Both the position numbers and the translations under genes were made by a program. A stretch of 64,000 nt of DNA from Anaerolineae bacterium (GTDB lineage Bacteria > Chloroflexota > Anaerolineae > Aggregatilineales > Phototrophicaceae). Shown piece after piece: positions 44,137-52,996 of this stretch. Position 1 is the first letter of the stretch; each line of letters starts with the position of its first letter. The notes under the pieces are model-generated. The model saw only the letters and a program-made list of their open reading frames with translations, had not been told where the DNA came from and searched no databases. The DNA lies in NCBI GenBank assembly GCA_022820125.1, contig JAJEGA010000117.1, positions 1-64,000 of the forward strand, in the 5' to 3' direction.

Positions 44137-44997
44137 TTACCCCCGCACCGCGCCGGCAGTCAGACCCTGGATGAACTGACGCTGGAAGGCCAGATAGACC
44201 GCCATAATCGGCGCCATGACGATGAGCGTGCCAGCCATGGACATGCTGTAATCGGGTCCCCAGCGGGTGGTGAAGAACATCATGCCCGTCATGATGGGCC
44301 TGAGCTTGTCGGACTGCAAATAAATCAAAGGCAGCAGGAAGGCGTTCCAGGAGCCCATAAAGTTGAAGACGACCAGAGCAGCCACCGCCGGACCGGCCAG
44401 CGGCAGCATTACCCGCCGGAAGACGCCGAAATCGTTGCAGCCGTCGATCTTGGCGGCGTCGGTCAAATCGTAGGGCAGACCCGAGAAAAAGGCGCGCATG
44501 AAGAAGATGCCGAAGGGCAGCGATATGGCCGTCTGCGGCAAGATCATCGCCCAATAGGTGCCCAGAACGCCGATATCGCGCAAGATATAAAAGAGCGGGA
44601 TCATGATCGCCGTGAAGGGCACCATCAGCCCGACCAAAAAGAAATAAAAGATGAGCATCCTTCCCGGCATCTTAAGACGCGCCAAACCGTAACCAGCCAG
44701 GCAAGACAGGCTCACAACCAGTATGACAATGGGAACGGTCACGATCACGCTGTTGATGAAATAGCGGCTGAACTTTCCTTGGTTCCAAGCTTGCGCAAGA
44801 TTCTCAAAGCGCCAGTTTGGCGGTAGTCCCAAGGGTTCTTGGGCAATCTCGAGGTTCGACTTTAGCGCGGTGAAGATCACCCACATGAAGGGCACCAGCA
44901 CGAAGAGCGCAAAGAGGATCAGCATGCCGTATTGGGCGCCTTTGGCGATCCAGAAACCCATAGGACGGCGTGGGCGGATTGTCATTGCGCTCGCCAT
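44137..44997 (-). CDS. Sugar ABC transporter permease, MalG/CUT1 type
   Basis: 286 residues, six predicted membrane segments, the first at about 25-45. EAA loop near 190: DLTDAAKIDGCNDFGVFRRVMLPLAGP. FINSVIVTVP and GSWNAFLLPLIYL are typical MalG landmarks. Placed 4 bp after the MalF-like gene. No MsmX/UgpC-type ATPase in the window; CUT1 systems often share one coded elsewhere. Confidence 0.94.
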   Translation of the reverse strand: MASAMTIRPRRPMGFWIAKGAQYGMLILFALFVLVPFMWVIFTALKSNLEIAQEPLGLPPNWRFENLAQAWNQGKFSRYFINSVIVTVPIVILVVSLSCLAGYGLARLKMPGRMLIFYFFLVGLMVPFTAIMIPLFYILRDIGVLGTYWAMILPQTAISLPFGIFFMRAFFSGLPYDLTDAAKIDGCNDFGVFRRVMLPLAGPAVAALVVFNFMGSWNAFLLPLIYLQSDKLRPIMTGMMFFTTRWGPDYSMSMAGTLIVMAPIMAVYLAFQRQFIQGLTAGAVRG

Positions 44998-45001
44998 GAC
45001 G

Positions 45002-45907
45002 CTAATCGCCTCCGCGCTCGCGAATAGAAATGAATATGAACGACAGGACCAGCGACACCAGCCCCATCACGATCGCCAGCGCCGAGCCATAGCCGACGTA
45101 GCTTTCGCGAAAGGCAGTGTTATAGGTATAGGTGGCGATGACGTGAGTCGCGCGGCCAGGACCGCCGCGGGTGGTGATCCAGATTATATCAAAGACGTTG
45201 ACACCGAGGATGAGTGTAAAGGCGGTGATCATCGTCAGCACATGCCGCAAACCGGGAATGATGATATACCACAGGCGCTCTAGACCATTGGCGCCATCGA
45301 CCAGCGCGGCGTCAATCTGCTCCATGTCGATGTTCTGCAGGCCCGCCATAATGACGACGAAGCAGAAGCCGAAATAACCCCATACGCCGGCCAGGATTAT
45401 AGCGGGCAGCGCCAAATAGGGGTCGCCCAGCCAGCCTTTCGCCAGAACGTCCAAGCCGACCGCCCTCAGCGTCGAATTAATGGGGCCAAATTGCGGGTTG
45501 TACATCCACTTCCAGATGATGCCGACCGCCACCGGCGCCAGCACCACCGGCAAAAAATAAACCGTACGGAAGAAGACCATGCCGCGCACGCCGCGCCAAA
45601 GCAGCACGCCCAGGAACAAACCGATGGCGACCGGCGTCACCGTGCCCAGAATGATCCAGATAAAGTTGTGGCTCAGCGCGCTCCAAAGCCGTGGATCGGC
45701 GAAGAGCTTCTCATAATTCAGGAAGCCGACAAACTCTTTGACCGGCTTGGCGCCATCCCATTTGGTAAGACTGAGGTAGATGGTGTAAAAGAACGGGTAG
45801 ACGACGAAAATGACATACATCACCAGCGCCGGCAGGACGAAGGCGTAACCGGTCGCGTAATCGCGCAGCTTGCGGTCGGCGAAGAATTGGCGGATGCTGT
45901 CGGTCAC
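45002..45907 (-). CDS. Sugar ABC transporter permease, MalF/CUT1 type
   Basis: 301 residues, six membrane segments, starting with YAFVLPALVMYVIFVVYPFFYTIYLSL near 20-45. EAA loop IDAALVDGANGLERLWYIIIPGLRHVL near 195-220. Start GTG 45907 with AAGGAAAC upstream. A 170-bp gap containing three palindromic repeats separates it from the binding protein. Confidence 0.94.
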   Translation of the reverse strand: MTDSIRQFFADRKLRDYATGYAFVLPALVMYVIFVVYPFFYTIYLSLTKWDGAKPVKEFVGFLNYEKLFADPRLWSALSHNFIWIILGTVTPVAIGLFLGVLLWRGVRGMVFFRTVYFLPVVLAPVAVGIIWKWMYNPQFGPINSTLRAVGLDVLAKGWLGDPYLALPAIILAGVWGYFGFCFVVIMAGLQNIDMEQIDAALVDGANGLERLWYIIIPGLRHVLTMITAFTLILGVNVFDIIWITTRGGPGRATHVIATYTYNTAFRESYVGYGSALAIVMGLVSLVLSFIFISIRERGGD

Positions 45908-45938
45908 GTTTCCTTGTCCAAGTTCTAGGTCTTACGCT

Positions 45939-46062
45939 GCGGGCGAGCCAAGGCTCGCCCCTACACTTTCTACATAAAATACGGCTGTAGGGGCGACATA
46001 TCATGTCGCCCGATTCTACATCTGAACATGCGGTTGCGGGCGACCAGGTTGGTCGCCCCTAC
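45939..46062. repeat. Three palindromic hairpin repeats
   Basis: Copies at 45939-45964 (GAGCCAAGGCTC), 45987-46012 (inverted, GACATATCATGTC) and 46036-46062 (GACCAGGTTGGTC). All three variable centres are self-complementary and all differ. Confidence 0.85.
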
Positions 46063-46077
46063 AAGCACTAATTCAGG

Positions 46078-47382
46078 CTACCCCGTGATATCGGCGTGTC
46101 TGCCGTCCTCGACTGCTCTTTCCATTTCGGCGTTGATGCGGTCGGCCACTTCTTGAGACGTCAACCTGCCCGCAGCCATTTCGACAGTGCTTTCAAACAG
46201 CGTGGTATTGAAGTTCGCCGGCGTCAGCACATCGAGATGATAGCCCACTGGCCCGTCCCAACCTGAGACAAGGTTGAGGAAGTCGCGGTAGACGGGCCGT
46301 ACATCATAGTCGCTAAAGTCGACTCCGGTGACGCCAGGCAGCAGCTTGGCGCCCTCAACCCAAAGCCGAAACGCTTCATCAGACACTAGATAGTTCAGGA
46401 ATGTCAAAGCCTCTTCCGGGTGTTCGGTGTCGCCAATGATGTACCAGACGGCGCCCATCAATTGGATCATTGTCTGTTCGCCACCTTCGATCGGCGGCAG
46501 GATCATGAAGCCGAACTCGTCGGTGATCTCGTCAGTGAAGAACTGCATCGCCCAGGTGCTCATCAGCATCATGGGCGCTTGACCGGTGTAAAACTTCGCA
46601 TTGCCATCGAGGAAACTGGTTGCCGAACCCTGCTCGTCGTAGCAACCGGCCTCGACCAAGCCGACTACCAGGTCTAAGGAAGCGACAATATCGGGCGAGT
46701 TAAAGGGATATTCGCCGGAGATCGCAGCCGCAACCGTGTCGCTCGGAACAGAGTTGGCGAGGACGTTGTACCAATTGTGGGAAATGGGGAAACCGCCCCA
46801 ATCAGCCCAGCCCGCCGCCATCGGCGGATCGTATCCGAGCTCGCGGAAAGTCCCGCACAATGCGACCATCTCTTCAAATGTCGAGGGTACTTCGAGGCCT
46901 TCGTCGGTGAAGATCCGCTTGTTCCAATAGAAGCCTTGCGCTTCAAACTCATGACCAACGCCATATACGGTCCCGCCGTAGGTTGTCCAATCTCTGGACA
47001 CGGACACGAGTCGTTCGTCCCAGTTATAGGCAGCATAAGCCTCTTCAAGCGACAGGAGCAGTCCGGCATTACCAAGGATGCCGCCATAGGCCGGTCCGGA
47101 GTCGTAATACATGATGTCGGGACCTTCGCCCGCCTCAATGGCCGTCCTGGAGATGTCTGTCAGCTGTTCCAGGGTATAAACTTCGCGGTTGATCTTGATG
47201 TTCGGGTGCGCCTCCTCAAAGTTCGCGATTATCGTTTCAATAGTCGCTTGGGCCTCATCGCCATGTACCTGATCCCAATACAGGATTTGCACCGGGTCTT
47301 GGGCGAGCGCCGTGCCCAAAAGAGCAAACACCAACAGGAGAGCAATTATTCTAGCCCCCCGCAATACGTTTAAGCGATTCAT
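46078..47382 (-). CDS. Sugar ABC transporter substrate-binding protein, copy 1
   Basis: 434 residues, SBP_bac_1 (cluster D) family, exported. Signal peptide with ALLLVFALLGTALA and cleavage before QD; no lipobox Cys. Landmarks: ILYWDQVHGDE, EAGEGPDIMYYDSGPAYGGILGNAGLL near 85-105, GFYWNKRIF near 150, PMMLMSTWAMQFF near 265. Same length as copy 2 (47777-49081) and clearly homologous throughout. GAGAGG before the ATG. Binds the sugar moved by the MalF/MalG pair downstream. Confidence 0.93.
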   Translation of the reverse strand: MNRLNVLRGARIIALLLVFALLGTALAQDPVQILYWDQVHGDEAQATIETIIANFEEAHPNIKINREVYTLEQLTDISRTAIEAGEGPDIMYYDSGPAYGGILGNAGLLLSLEEAYAAYNWDERLVSVSRDWTTYGGTVYGVGHEFEAQGFYWNKRIFTDEGLEVPSTFEEMVALCGTFRELGYDPPMAAGWADWGGFPISHNWYNVLANSVPSDTVAAAISGEYPFNSPDIVASLDLVVGLVEAGCYDEQGSATSFLDGNAKFYTGQAPMMLMSTWAMQFFTDEITDEFGFMILPPIEGGEQTMIQLMGAVWYIIGDTEHPEEALTFLNYLVSDEAFRLWVEGAKLLPGVTGVDFSDYDVRPVYRDFLNLVSGWDGPVGYHLDVLTPANFNTTLFESTVEMAAGRLTSQEVADRINAEMERAVEDGRHADITG

Positions 47383-47443
47383 CTTTCCTCTCCTTCAATA
47401 AACTATGCCAAGCTCGACAAAATGCGCTCGGCTTCACTTTTGG

Positions 47444-47449
47444 ATAATA
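47444..47449 (-). promoter_or_regulatory. -10 box of SBP copy 1 in a duplicated upstream region
   Basis: Minus strand TATTAT inside CTTTTGGATAATATCGTA (plus-strand reading), a stretch also present before copy 2 at 49139-49156. No convincing -35 could be seen here, unlike before copy 2. Confidence 0.4.
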
Positions 47450-47532
47450 TCGTAAGGGACGTCCCTTCGGACTGCGATTTGGACTAGCGGCGGACATCCA
47501 GCGGACAGCGGGCGGACGCAATTGGCGAGATC

Positions 47533-47758
47533 GCGGGCGACCAAGTTGGTCGCCCCTTCGGCGTCCAACATAAATCACATTTGTAGGGGCGACATATCAT
47601 GTCGCCCGTTTCTGCATGTAGACCTGTGCGATTGCGGGCGACCAGGTTGGTCGCCCCTACGGTTTCCGACACAGAAGGCGGGTGTAGGGGCGATTCTTGA
47701 ATCGTCCGTTTCTACTACGCAAAACTCGGATGCGGGCGACCAGGTTGGTCGCCCCTAC
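47533..47758. repeat. Cluster of five palindromic hairpin repeats
   Basis: Copies at 47533-47559 (GACCAAGTTGGTC), 47583-47608 (inverted, GACATATCATGTC), 47634-47660 (GACCAGGTTGGTC), 47684-47708 (inverted, GATTCTTGAATC) and 47732-47758 (GACCAGGTTGGTC). They occupy most of the gap between the two binding-protein genes, with direct and inverted orientations alternating about every 50 bp. Confidence 0.88.
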
Positions 47759-47776
47759 ACCTGCTGATTTACGGCG

Positions 47777-49081
47777 TTACCCCGTGATATCGAAGTTTGT
47801 GCCTTCTTCAATGGCTTTGTCCATCTCCGCCTGCATATTGGAGGCATGCTCCTCCGCCGTGCGCCGACCAGCGGCAACCTCGGGCAAGCCTTCCCACATC
47901 ACGGTGGTGAAGTGCGCCGGCGTCAGGATATCGACGTGGTAGCCGACCGGACCCGTCCAGTTCGAGACGAGGGTGGTGAAGTCGGCGTAGACCGGCGGCA
48001 ATTCGAACTGGCTATAGTCGATGCCGCTGAGAACGGGCAACAGCTTGGCTTCGATCCAAAGCGGGAGCGCCTCTTCCGATACGAAGTAATCCAGCAGCGC
48101 CAGTGTCTCGTCCGGATGCTCGGTATCCCCGATGACGACCCAGGTGCCGCCCAGACTCATCTTGAAGGCACCCGGTTTGCCCTCGAAGGGCGGGTATGCC
48201 ATGAAGCCGATTTCATCGACGATCAGGTATTGGAAGGTCAGGAACTGCATCGCCCAGGTGCTCATCTGCATCATCGGCGCCTGGCTGGAGTAGAAGAGCA
48301 TATTGCCTTCCAGGAAGCCGAGACTGCCGGCATCCTCGCTGAAGCAGCCCGCGTCAACCATGTCGCCGGCAACGATATTCATCGCTTCAACGATGCCGGG
48401 ATCGGTCCAGGGATGCTCGCCCGAGATCGCCGCCGCGATCATGTCCGGTCCCACCAGGTTCTGCAGAATCGGATACCAGTTGTGCGTCAGCGCCATGCCG
48501 TTGATGTCGGCCCAGCCGGCCGCCATCGGCACGTCATAGCCGCGCTCCCGGAAGGCGCCGCAGAGCGCCATCAGTTCGTCCATGTTCGCCGGCGGCTCCA
48601 GGCCTTCTTCCGCGAAGATGGTCTTGTTCCAGTACAAGCCGCCGCCCTCAAGCTCGTGACCTACGCCGTAGACCTGACCGTCGAAGGTGGTGAAGGCGCG
48701 CGATGTCGGCACCAGGCGATCGTCCCAGCCATATTGCTCATAAGCGTCGTCCAGCGGATAGAGCAGACCGGCGGTCGCCAGGATGCCCATATAACCCGGA
48801 CCGGCATCGTAGTACATGATGTCGGGTCCCTCGCCCGCTTCAATCGAGGTCTTGGCGATATCGCGCAGGACTTCCCAGCCGATGACTTCGCGGACAACAT
48901 CAACGCCGGGGTTGGCCGCCTCGAAATTCTCGATGATCTGATTGATGACCACCTCGGCGCTGGGGCTCTGTGGCTCGTCCCAATAGACGACCGTCACCAT
49001 GTCGTCCTGGGCGAGCGCCGCGCCCAAAAGAGTGAACACCAACATTAAGGCAACGAAGCGAAATACAGTTTTGCAATTCAT
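47777..49081 (-). CDS. Sugar ABC transporter substrate-binding protein, copy 2
   Basis: 434 residues, tandem paralogue of 46078-47382. Signal peptide ends LLGAALA before QDD. EAGEGPDIMYYDAGPGYMGILATAGLLYPLDDAY, GLYWNKTIFAEEGLEPP, PMAAGWADINGMALTHNWYP and PMMQMSTWAMQFL parallel copy 1, and both end in DITG. Differences cluster in the middle lobe, compatible with different ligands. The first gene of the carbohydrate operon, preceded by its own promoter-like sequence. Confidence 0.93.
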   Translation of the reverse strand: MNCKTVFRFVALMLVFTLLGAALAQDDMVTVVYWDEPQSPSAEVVINQIIENFEAANPGVDVVREVIGWEVLRDIAKTSIEAGEGPDIMYYDAGPGYMGILATAGLLYPLDDAYEQYGWDDRLVPTSRAFTTFDGQVYGVGHELEGGGLYWNKTIFAEEGLEPPANMDELMALCGAFRERGYDVPMAAGWADINGMALTHNWYPILQNLVGPDMIAAAISGEHPWTDPGIVEAMNIVAGDMVDAGCFSEDAGSLGFLEGNMLFYSSQAPMMQMSTWAMQFLTFQYLIVDEIGFMAYPPFEGKPGAFKMSLGGTWVVIGDTEHPDETLALLDYFVSEEALPLWIEAKLLPVLSGIDYSQFELPPVYADFTTLVSNWTGPVGYHVDILTPAHFTTVMWEGLPEVAAGRRTAEEHASNMQAEMDKAIEEGTNFDITG

Positions 49082-49144
49082 CTTTACTTCTCCTCAAAAT
49101 AATCTATGCCAAAGCGGTGAAATAGCGCTTGGCTTCACTTTTGG

Positions 49145-49172
49145 ATAATATCGTATGGGACGCCCCAATCAA
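49145..49172 (-). promoter_or_regulatory. Predicted promoter of SBP copy 2
   Basis: Minus strand TTGATT (49167-49172), 16-bp spacer, TATTAT (49145-49150), about 65 bp upstream of the ATG. The surrounding sequence is duplicated upstream of copy 1. Confidence 0.55.
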
Positions 49173-49219
49173 AATGCGATTTGGAACTGAGGCGGACATC
49201 AAGCGGACACCTAGAGGAC

Positions 49220-50443
49220 ATGCTCACGGAGATCGACCGCTCTTCCTTGGAAAGCGAGCTGCGCGCGGCGCTGACGCACTTGTACGATCCGGCCGTTCTG
49301 CGCGACAGCCGATTGATGGCGCTTCTCGGCCTGGAGTCCCGCGCCGACGCCATCGTCGCGCTGCGGCGCCTCCTGCTCGATACCATTGAATCGCTAAAAC
49401 CCGGTGATGACGAGCCGACTCAATCCCGGTCCTGGCGCTATTATCATATCCTCTACGGTCGCTACACCGAACAGCTCACGCAATTCGAGGTCGGCAACGA
49501 TCTAGGATTGAGCGTGCGCCAATTGCGCCGGCAGGAAAAACGGGCGCTGGCTGTGTTGGCGGATCTTATCTGGACGCGCTGCAAACTGGAAAGCGCAGAA
49601 CCAACCAGTCCTCCAGTACCCGAGGCGCTCGGTGACGAGTTGGCTTGGTCAAAAGCCGCTTTCTCCCGCGAATCGGTCGGGGTTGAGGCCTTGATTCAAT
49701 CGGCTTTGGATACCGCCGAACCGATAATTCAGTCAGCAACTGTCGAACTCGATTATGCGCCGGGCGATGGGCTGCCAAGGCTTGCGCTGCAGGTGTCGCC
49801 AACGCGGCAGGCGCTTCTGAACATCCTCACGGTTGCGCTGGACTGGCTAGCGACAGGACGGCTCGTCCTCCGCGCCGCGCATCAACCGGGCGACCAGCAC
49901 GTGTCCCTGTCCGTCACCGGCTATGGCTCGCTGGCGTCGGCGGCGGCAGAGATAGGGGCGGAGCGCTTAAGTGTAGCGCGCGAGCTGCTGGGATTCTCCG
50001 GCGGTTCGCTTCATCATGATGCTGATTCGGTCGGCGATCAAGTCTGCGTATTTCGCCTCAGGCTGCCGACTGACAGGCAGATTACAGTGCTCGCCATCGA
50101 TGACAATCCCGATACGCTGCGCCTGCTCCAGCGCTACACCGCCGACACACGTTACGGTTTACAGTGCGAAAGCGATGCCGAGCGTTCGCTGGCGCTGGCG
50201 AAAGAGACCATGCCCGAAATCATCCTGCTGGATGTGATGCTGCAAGACTTTGACGGCTGGGAATTGCTTGGTCGCTTTCGCGCCCATCCCCAACTCGGCG
50301 ACCGACCCGTCATCATCTGCACCATCCTGCCGCAGCGCGATCTGGCGCTAAGCCTCGGCGCCGCCGGCTTCCTTAGCAAACCCTTCGACCGGCGGGGCTT
50401 GCTCAGCGCCCTTAATGCCCAGGCTAACCTGCTGCGCGGATAG
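49220..50443 (+). CDS. Regulator with HTH, ATPase-like and C-terminal receiver domains
   Basis: 407 residues from ATG 49220 (AGAGG just before; a TTG at 49181 is the alternative). Residues 1-125 contain an HTH-like segment, YGRYTEQLTQFEVGNDLGLSVRQLRRQEKRAL, resembling sigma-70 region 4-like helices. Residues 150-290 look like a degraded histidine-kinase ATPase domain without a His-box and without clear N/G1 boxes. From about 295 there is a receiver domain (VLAIDDNP, phospho-Asp in ILLDVMLQDFDGWELL, Lys in LSKPFDRRG). Divergent from the sugar transporter genes and convergent with the histidine kinase, with a 96-bp 3' overlap. Probably a DNA-binding response regulator of unusual order. Confidence 0.8.
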   Translation: MLTEIDRSSLESELRAALTHLYDPAVLRDSRLMALLGLESRADAIVALRRLLLDTIESLKPGDDEPTQSRSWRYYHILYGRYTEQLTQFEVGNDLGLSVRQLRRQEKRALAVLADLIWTRCKLESAEPTSPPVPEALGDELAWSKAAFSRESVGVEALIQSALDTAEPIIQSATVELDYAPGDGLPRLALQVSPTRQALLNILTVALDWLATGRLVLRAAHQPGDQHVSLSVTGYGSLASAAAEIGAERLSVARELLGFSGGSLHHDADSVGDQVCVFRLRLPTDRQITVLAIDDNPDTLRLLQRYTADTRYGLQCESDAERSLALAKETMPEIILLDVMLQDFDGWELLGRFRAHPQLGDRPVIICTILPQRDLALSLGAAGFLSKPFDRRGLLSALNAQANLLRG

Positions 50444-52606
50444 GTTCTTGACGAGCGACTCAATCCCCGCCAAGAGCTGGGGCATGGTGATGCCTTCTCT
50501 CCGCATCACCGCCAGGGACTTGCTCACTATAGGTTGGTCCAAGGGATCACGCGCCGATGTGACCACGACCGGGATACGCCGCAGCGCCGGATCGTCTCGC
50601 ATCTCCGCGATCAACTGAAAGCCGTCCATCCCCGGCATGATCAAGTCGGTTAAGACGGCATCGGGTTGCTCCTCGCGCATCATGTCTCGAGCTTGTTGCC
50701 CGCTCGTCGCCCGCAGCACGCGGTAGTCTCTGCCTGCCGACGACAACATGCGTCTAAATAAACGCAAGACATCGGGCTCGTCGTCCACAATTAAAATGGT
50801 CCGGCCCTTCATCTCGAGGCGATTCAGGGCAGTCAAGAGGTCATCACGCGAGATCGGTTTGACCAGGTAATCGGCCACGCCGAGCGCTTCGGCGGCATCG
50901 CGTTTGCCCGGCGCCGAGCAAACGATGACTGGCAATCCAAGCGGCAGCCGGCTATCCCTTTGGATTCGTCCCAGCGCTTCACCTACCGAAGCTGCGTTAA
51001 CGAGAAGCGCTTGGGCGGGAACGCGCTTGAACTCGTCTTCAGCCTGCGCCAGGCGCTTCACCGCCACAATTTCGGCTCTATGCAGGTAGCGCGCCAGCAG
51101 CTTTTTTAAGGCGCTGCCTTCTTCCAAGACAATAAGATGCGGATGATCCGGCGCTTTGGGCAGCGACGGTATGTGCGTGCGCTCGACATAGGTGGAATGG
51201 GGCGAAAACCAACGCATCACGTCCTCATCCTCCGCCAAGGCAGGCTCGGCGATGGGCAGACGGAAGAAGAAGGTGGCGCCCAGCCCCGGCTCGCTTTCCA
51301 GCCACATCCGCCCCTTATGCAGCTCGACAAAGTGCTTGCTGATGCTAAGCCCAAGTCCACTGCCGGTCCACTGGCTGCTGATTGCGCCGTCCAATTGCTG
51401 AAATGGTTTGAAGATCTCGTCCACCTCATCCGCCCAGATACCGGGACCCGTATCAGCCACAGTGACGATGAGCTGGCCGCCTTCTTGCCGCGCCGCCAAA
51501 CTTACCCCGCCTTGCTCGGTAAACCGGCCCGCGTTGCTCAATAGATTAAGCAGCACCTGCCGGATGCGGACGCGATCGCAGTGAAGCGACGGCAGGTCTT
51601 TTGGCAGATGCGTTTGCAGCGACAATCCTTTGGAATCAAAAAGGGGCTGCACCGCCTTTACCGCCTCGGCGATGATCTCATGCAGCGCCACCGGTTCTTT
51701 CATTAACGCCATTCTTCCCGCGTCAATCTGGCTCAAGTCCAGCACATCGTCGATCAGGCTAGAGAGATGGCGGCTGTTGCGCAGGACGATATCCAGATCG
51801 GCCAGCAAAGATTGCGGAATGTTGCGACCATAGGTCTCGGGCGAGCTCATCGCCATTTCGATGAAACCGATGATCATGTTGAGCGGCGTGCGCAGTTCGT
51901 GGCTCACATTGGCGACAAACTGCTCTTTGGAGCGCCGCGCCGCATCCGCTTGAGCGCGCAGATTATGCGCCAGACGATGCAACTGGGCATACTGGTGATT
52001 GGCCTCCGTCAGGTCGTCCAGGGCTCGCCGAAGCTGGAACTGATAGTCCCGGCTCTTTTCCAGCGCCTCGCGGCTCTGGTCATAGCTGGCTTCAAACCAT
52101 TGTCTCGCCAATAGCAGCGGGCGCGACGTCAGCCACACCAGCCAAATTATTACCCAAATATGAATAACAACCGCATAGCGTAGAACCGCCTCGATCTGAG
52201 CGTGACCGAAGAGCAGGTAACAAGTGCAAGCGGCGGCTGTGGCGATGCTGGCGGGCAGGCCGATCAACACGGCAGTCAGTCCTACCGGCAGCGCCAGGAA
52301 GATGACCGCTTCCGCCAGACCGGTCCAGCTTATCAGCATGAGATTTACGCCGAAGCAGGCGGCAAGCAATACGCAAGTGGCAAGGCGATAAAACGACTTC
52401 TGCAGCAGTATCCAGACCGCAGATGAAAATAGCAGCAATATCACGCCAGGCAGGGCCCCGAGCAGCGGATCTGGAAAAGCTGCTGCGACCAAGTAGAGCG
52501 CGCTTGCTGCCAGAAGCAAACCTGACAAGGACCAGCGGATGGTACTGGTTTTCAATTCTTCAATCTCTGCCCAAGGTTCAGCCGCGTTGGTTGGCGTTTC
52601 GACCAT
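50348..52606 (-). CDS. Hybrid sensor histidine kinase/response regulator
   Basis: 752 residues, membrane-bound. About six N-terminal membrane segments (25-165), a coiled-coil (180-235), the dimerisation His in NVSHELRTPLNMIIGF near 245, and the ATPase with NLLSNAGRF, DTGPGI and GSGLGLSI. A first receiver-like domain near 490-600 (LIVLEEGSALKK...LLVNAAS) lacks the phospho-acceptor Asp; a second near 610-730 is complete (ILIVDDEP, DAVLTDLIMPGMDG, TSA). GAGGAG lies 8 bp before ATG 52606. The last 32 codons are antisense to the end of the convergent regulator gene. Confidence 0.9.
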   Translation of the reverse strand: MVETPTNAAEPWAEIEELKTSTIRWSLSGLLLAASALYLVAAAFPDPLLGALPGVILLLFSSAVWILLQKSFYRLATCVLLAACFGVNLMLISWTGLAEAVIFLALPVGLTAVLIGLPASIATAAACTCYLLFGHAQIEAVLRYAVVIHIWVIIWLVWLTSRPLLLARQWFEASYDQSREALEKSRDYQFQLRRALDDLTEANHQYAQLHRLAHNLRAQADAARRSKEQFVANVSHELRTPLNMIIGFIEMAMSSPETYGRNIPQSLLADLDIVLRNSRHLSSLIDDVLDLSQIDAGRMALMKEPVALHEIIAEAVKAVQPLFDSKGLSLQTHLPKDLPSLHCDRVRIRQVLLNLLSNAGRFTEQGGVSLAARQEGGQLIVTVADTGPGIWADEVDEIFKPFQQLDGAISSQWTGSGLGLSISKHFVELHKGRMWLESEPGLGATFFFRLPIAEPALAEDEDVMRWFSPHSTYVERTHIPSLPKAPDHPHLIVLEEGSALKKLLARYLHRAEIVAVKRLAQAEDEFKRVPAQALLVNAASVGEALGRIQRDSRLPLGLPVIVCSAPGKRDAAEALGVADYLVKPISRDDLLTALNRLEMKGRTILIVDDEPDVLRLFRRMLSSAGRDYRVLRATSGQQARDMMREEQPDAVLTDLIMPGMDGFQLIAEMRDDPALRRIPVVVTSARDPLDQPIVSKSLAVMRREGITMPQLLAGIESLVKNLSAQQVSLGIKGAEQAPPVEGFAKEAGGAEA

Positions 52607-52996
52607 TGGTCTTGCTCCTCGCTGACGGCGCGTTGGCTTGCCTCACGCATATCTGAGCTTGGCATTGATGATAGCAGAGAGCGCGGAGGCGAGTCGAGCC
52701 GGCGGCTGGGCTTAGAAGCGGCGCAAGAAGTCAGCTCCCCGCCGGCGCTGGCAAGCTGAAGCAAAACCACATGCGAGATCAAACGGTCGCGTAAGAAAAA
52801 ATGACTGTTCTATTATGAATTCATTCTGATTAATTGAACGAATCGCGGCGTCGGGCGGACGGTTTGTGACCGGGCCGCCTCATCTCCCCGATTCTCCAAT
52901 CCCCTTAAGGGCGGCAAACTGAATTTTCGCCGCGCTTGCGTTGCCGGCCAAGGACTTGTTTGCCAGTGAAGCAAAAAAATGATAAGGAGCATTGCA
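52607..52996. other. 390-bp intergenic region, no gene recognised
   Basis: Divergent gap between the histidine kinase and the holin-like gene. A TATTAT box at about 52812 on the plus strand has no matching -35. No palindromic repeat or coding frame with conserved features was seen. Confidence 0.4.

Noticed and set aside
44108..44554. N-terminal extension of the MDR dehydrogenase
   Set aside because: The frame runs through the MalG gene in another reading frame; the true start at 44107 has a ribosome site.
52552..52782. 76-residue minus-strand frame upstream of the histidine kinase
   Set aside because: Overlaps the kinase start in another frame and lacks a ribosome site or conserved sequence.
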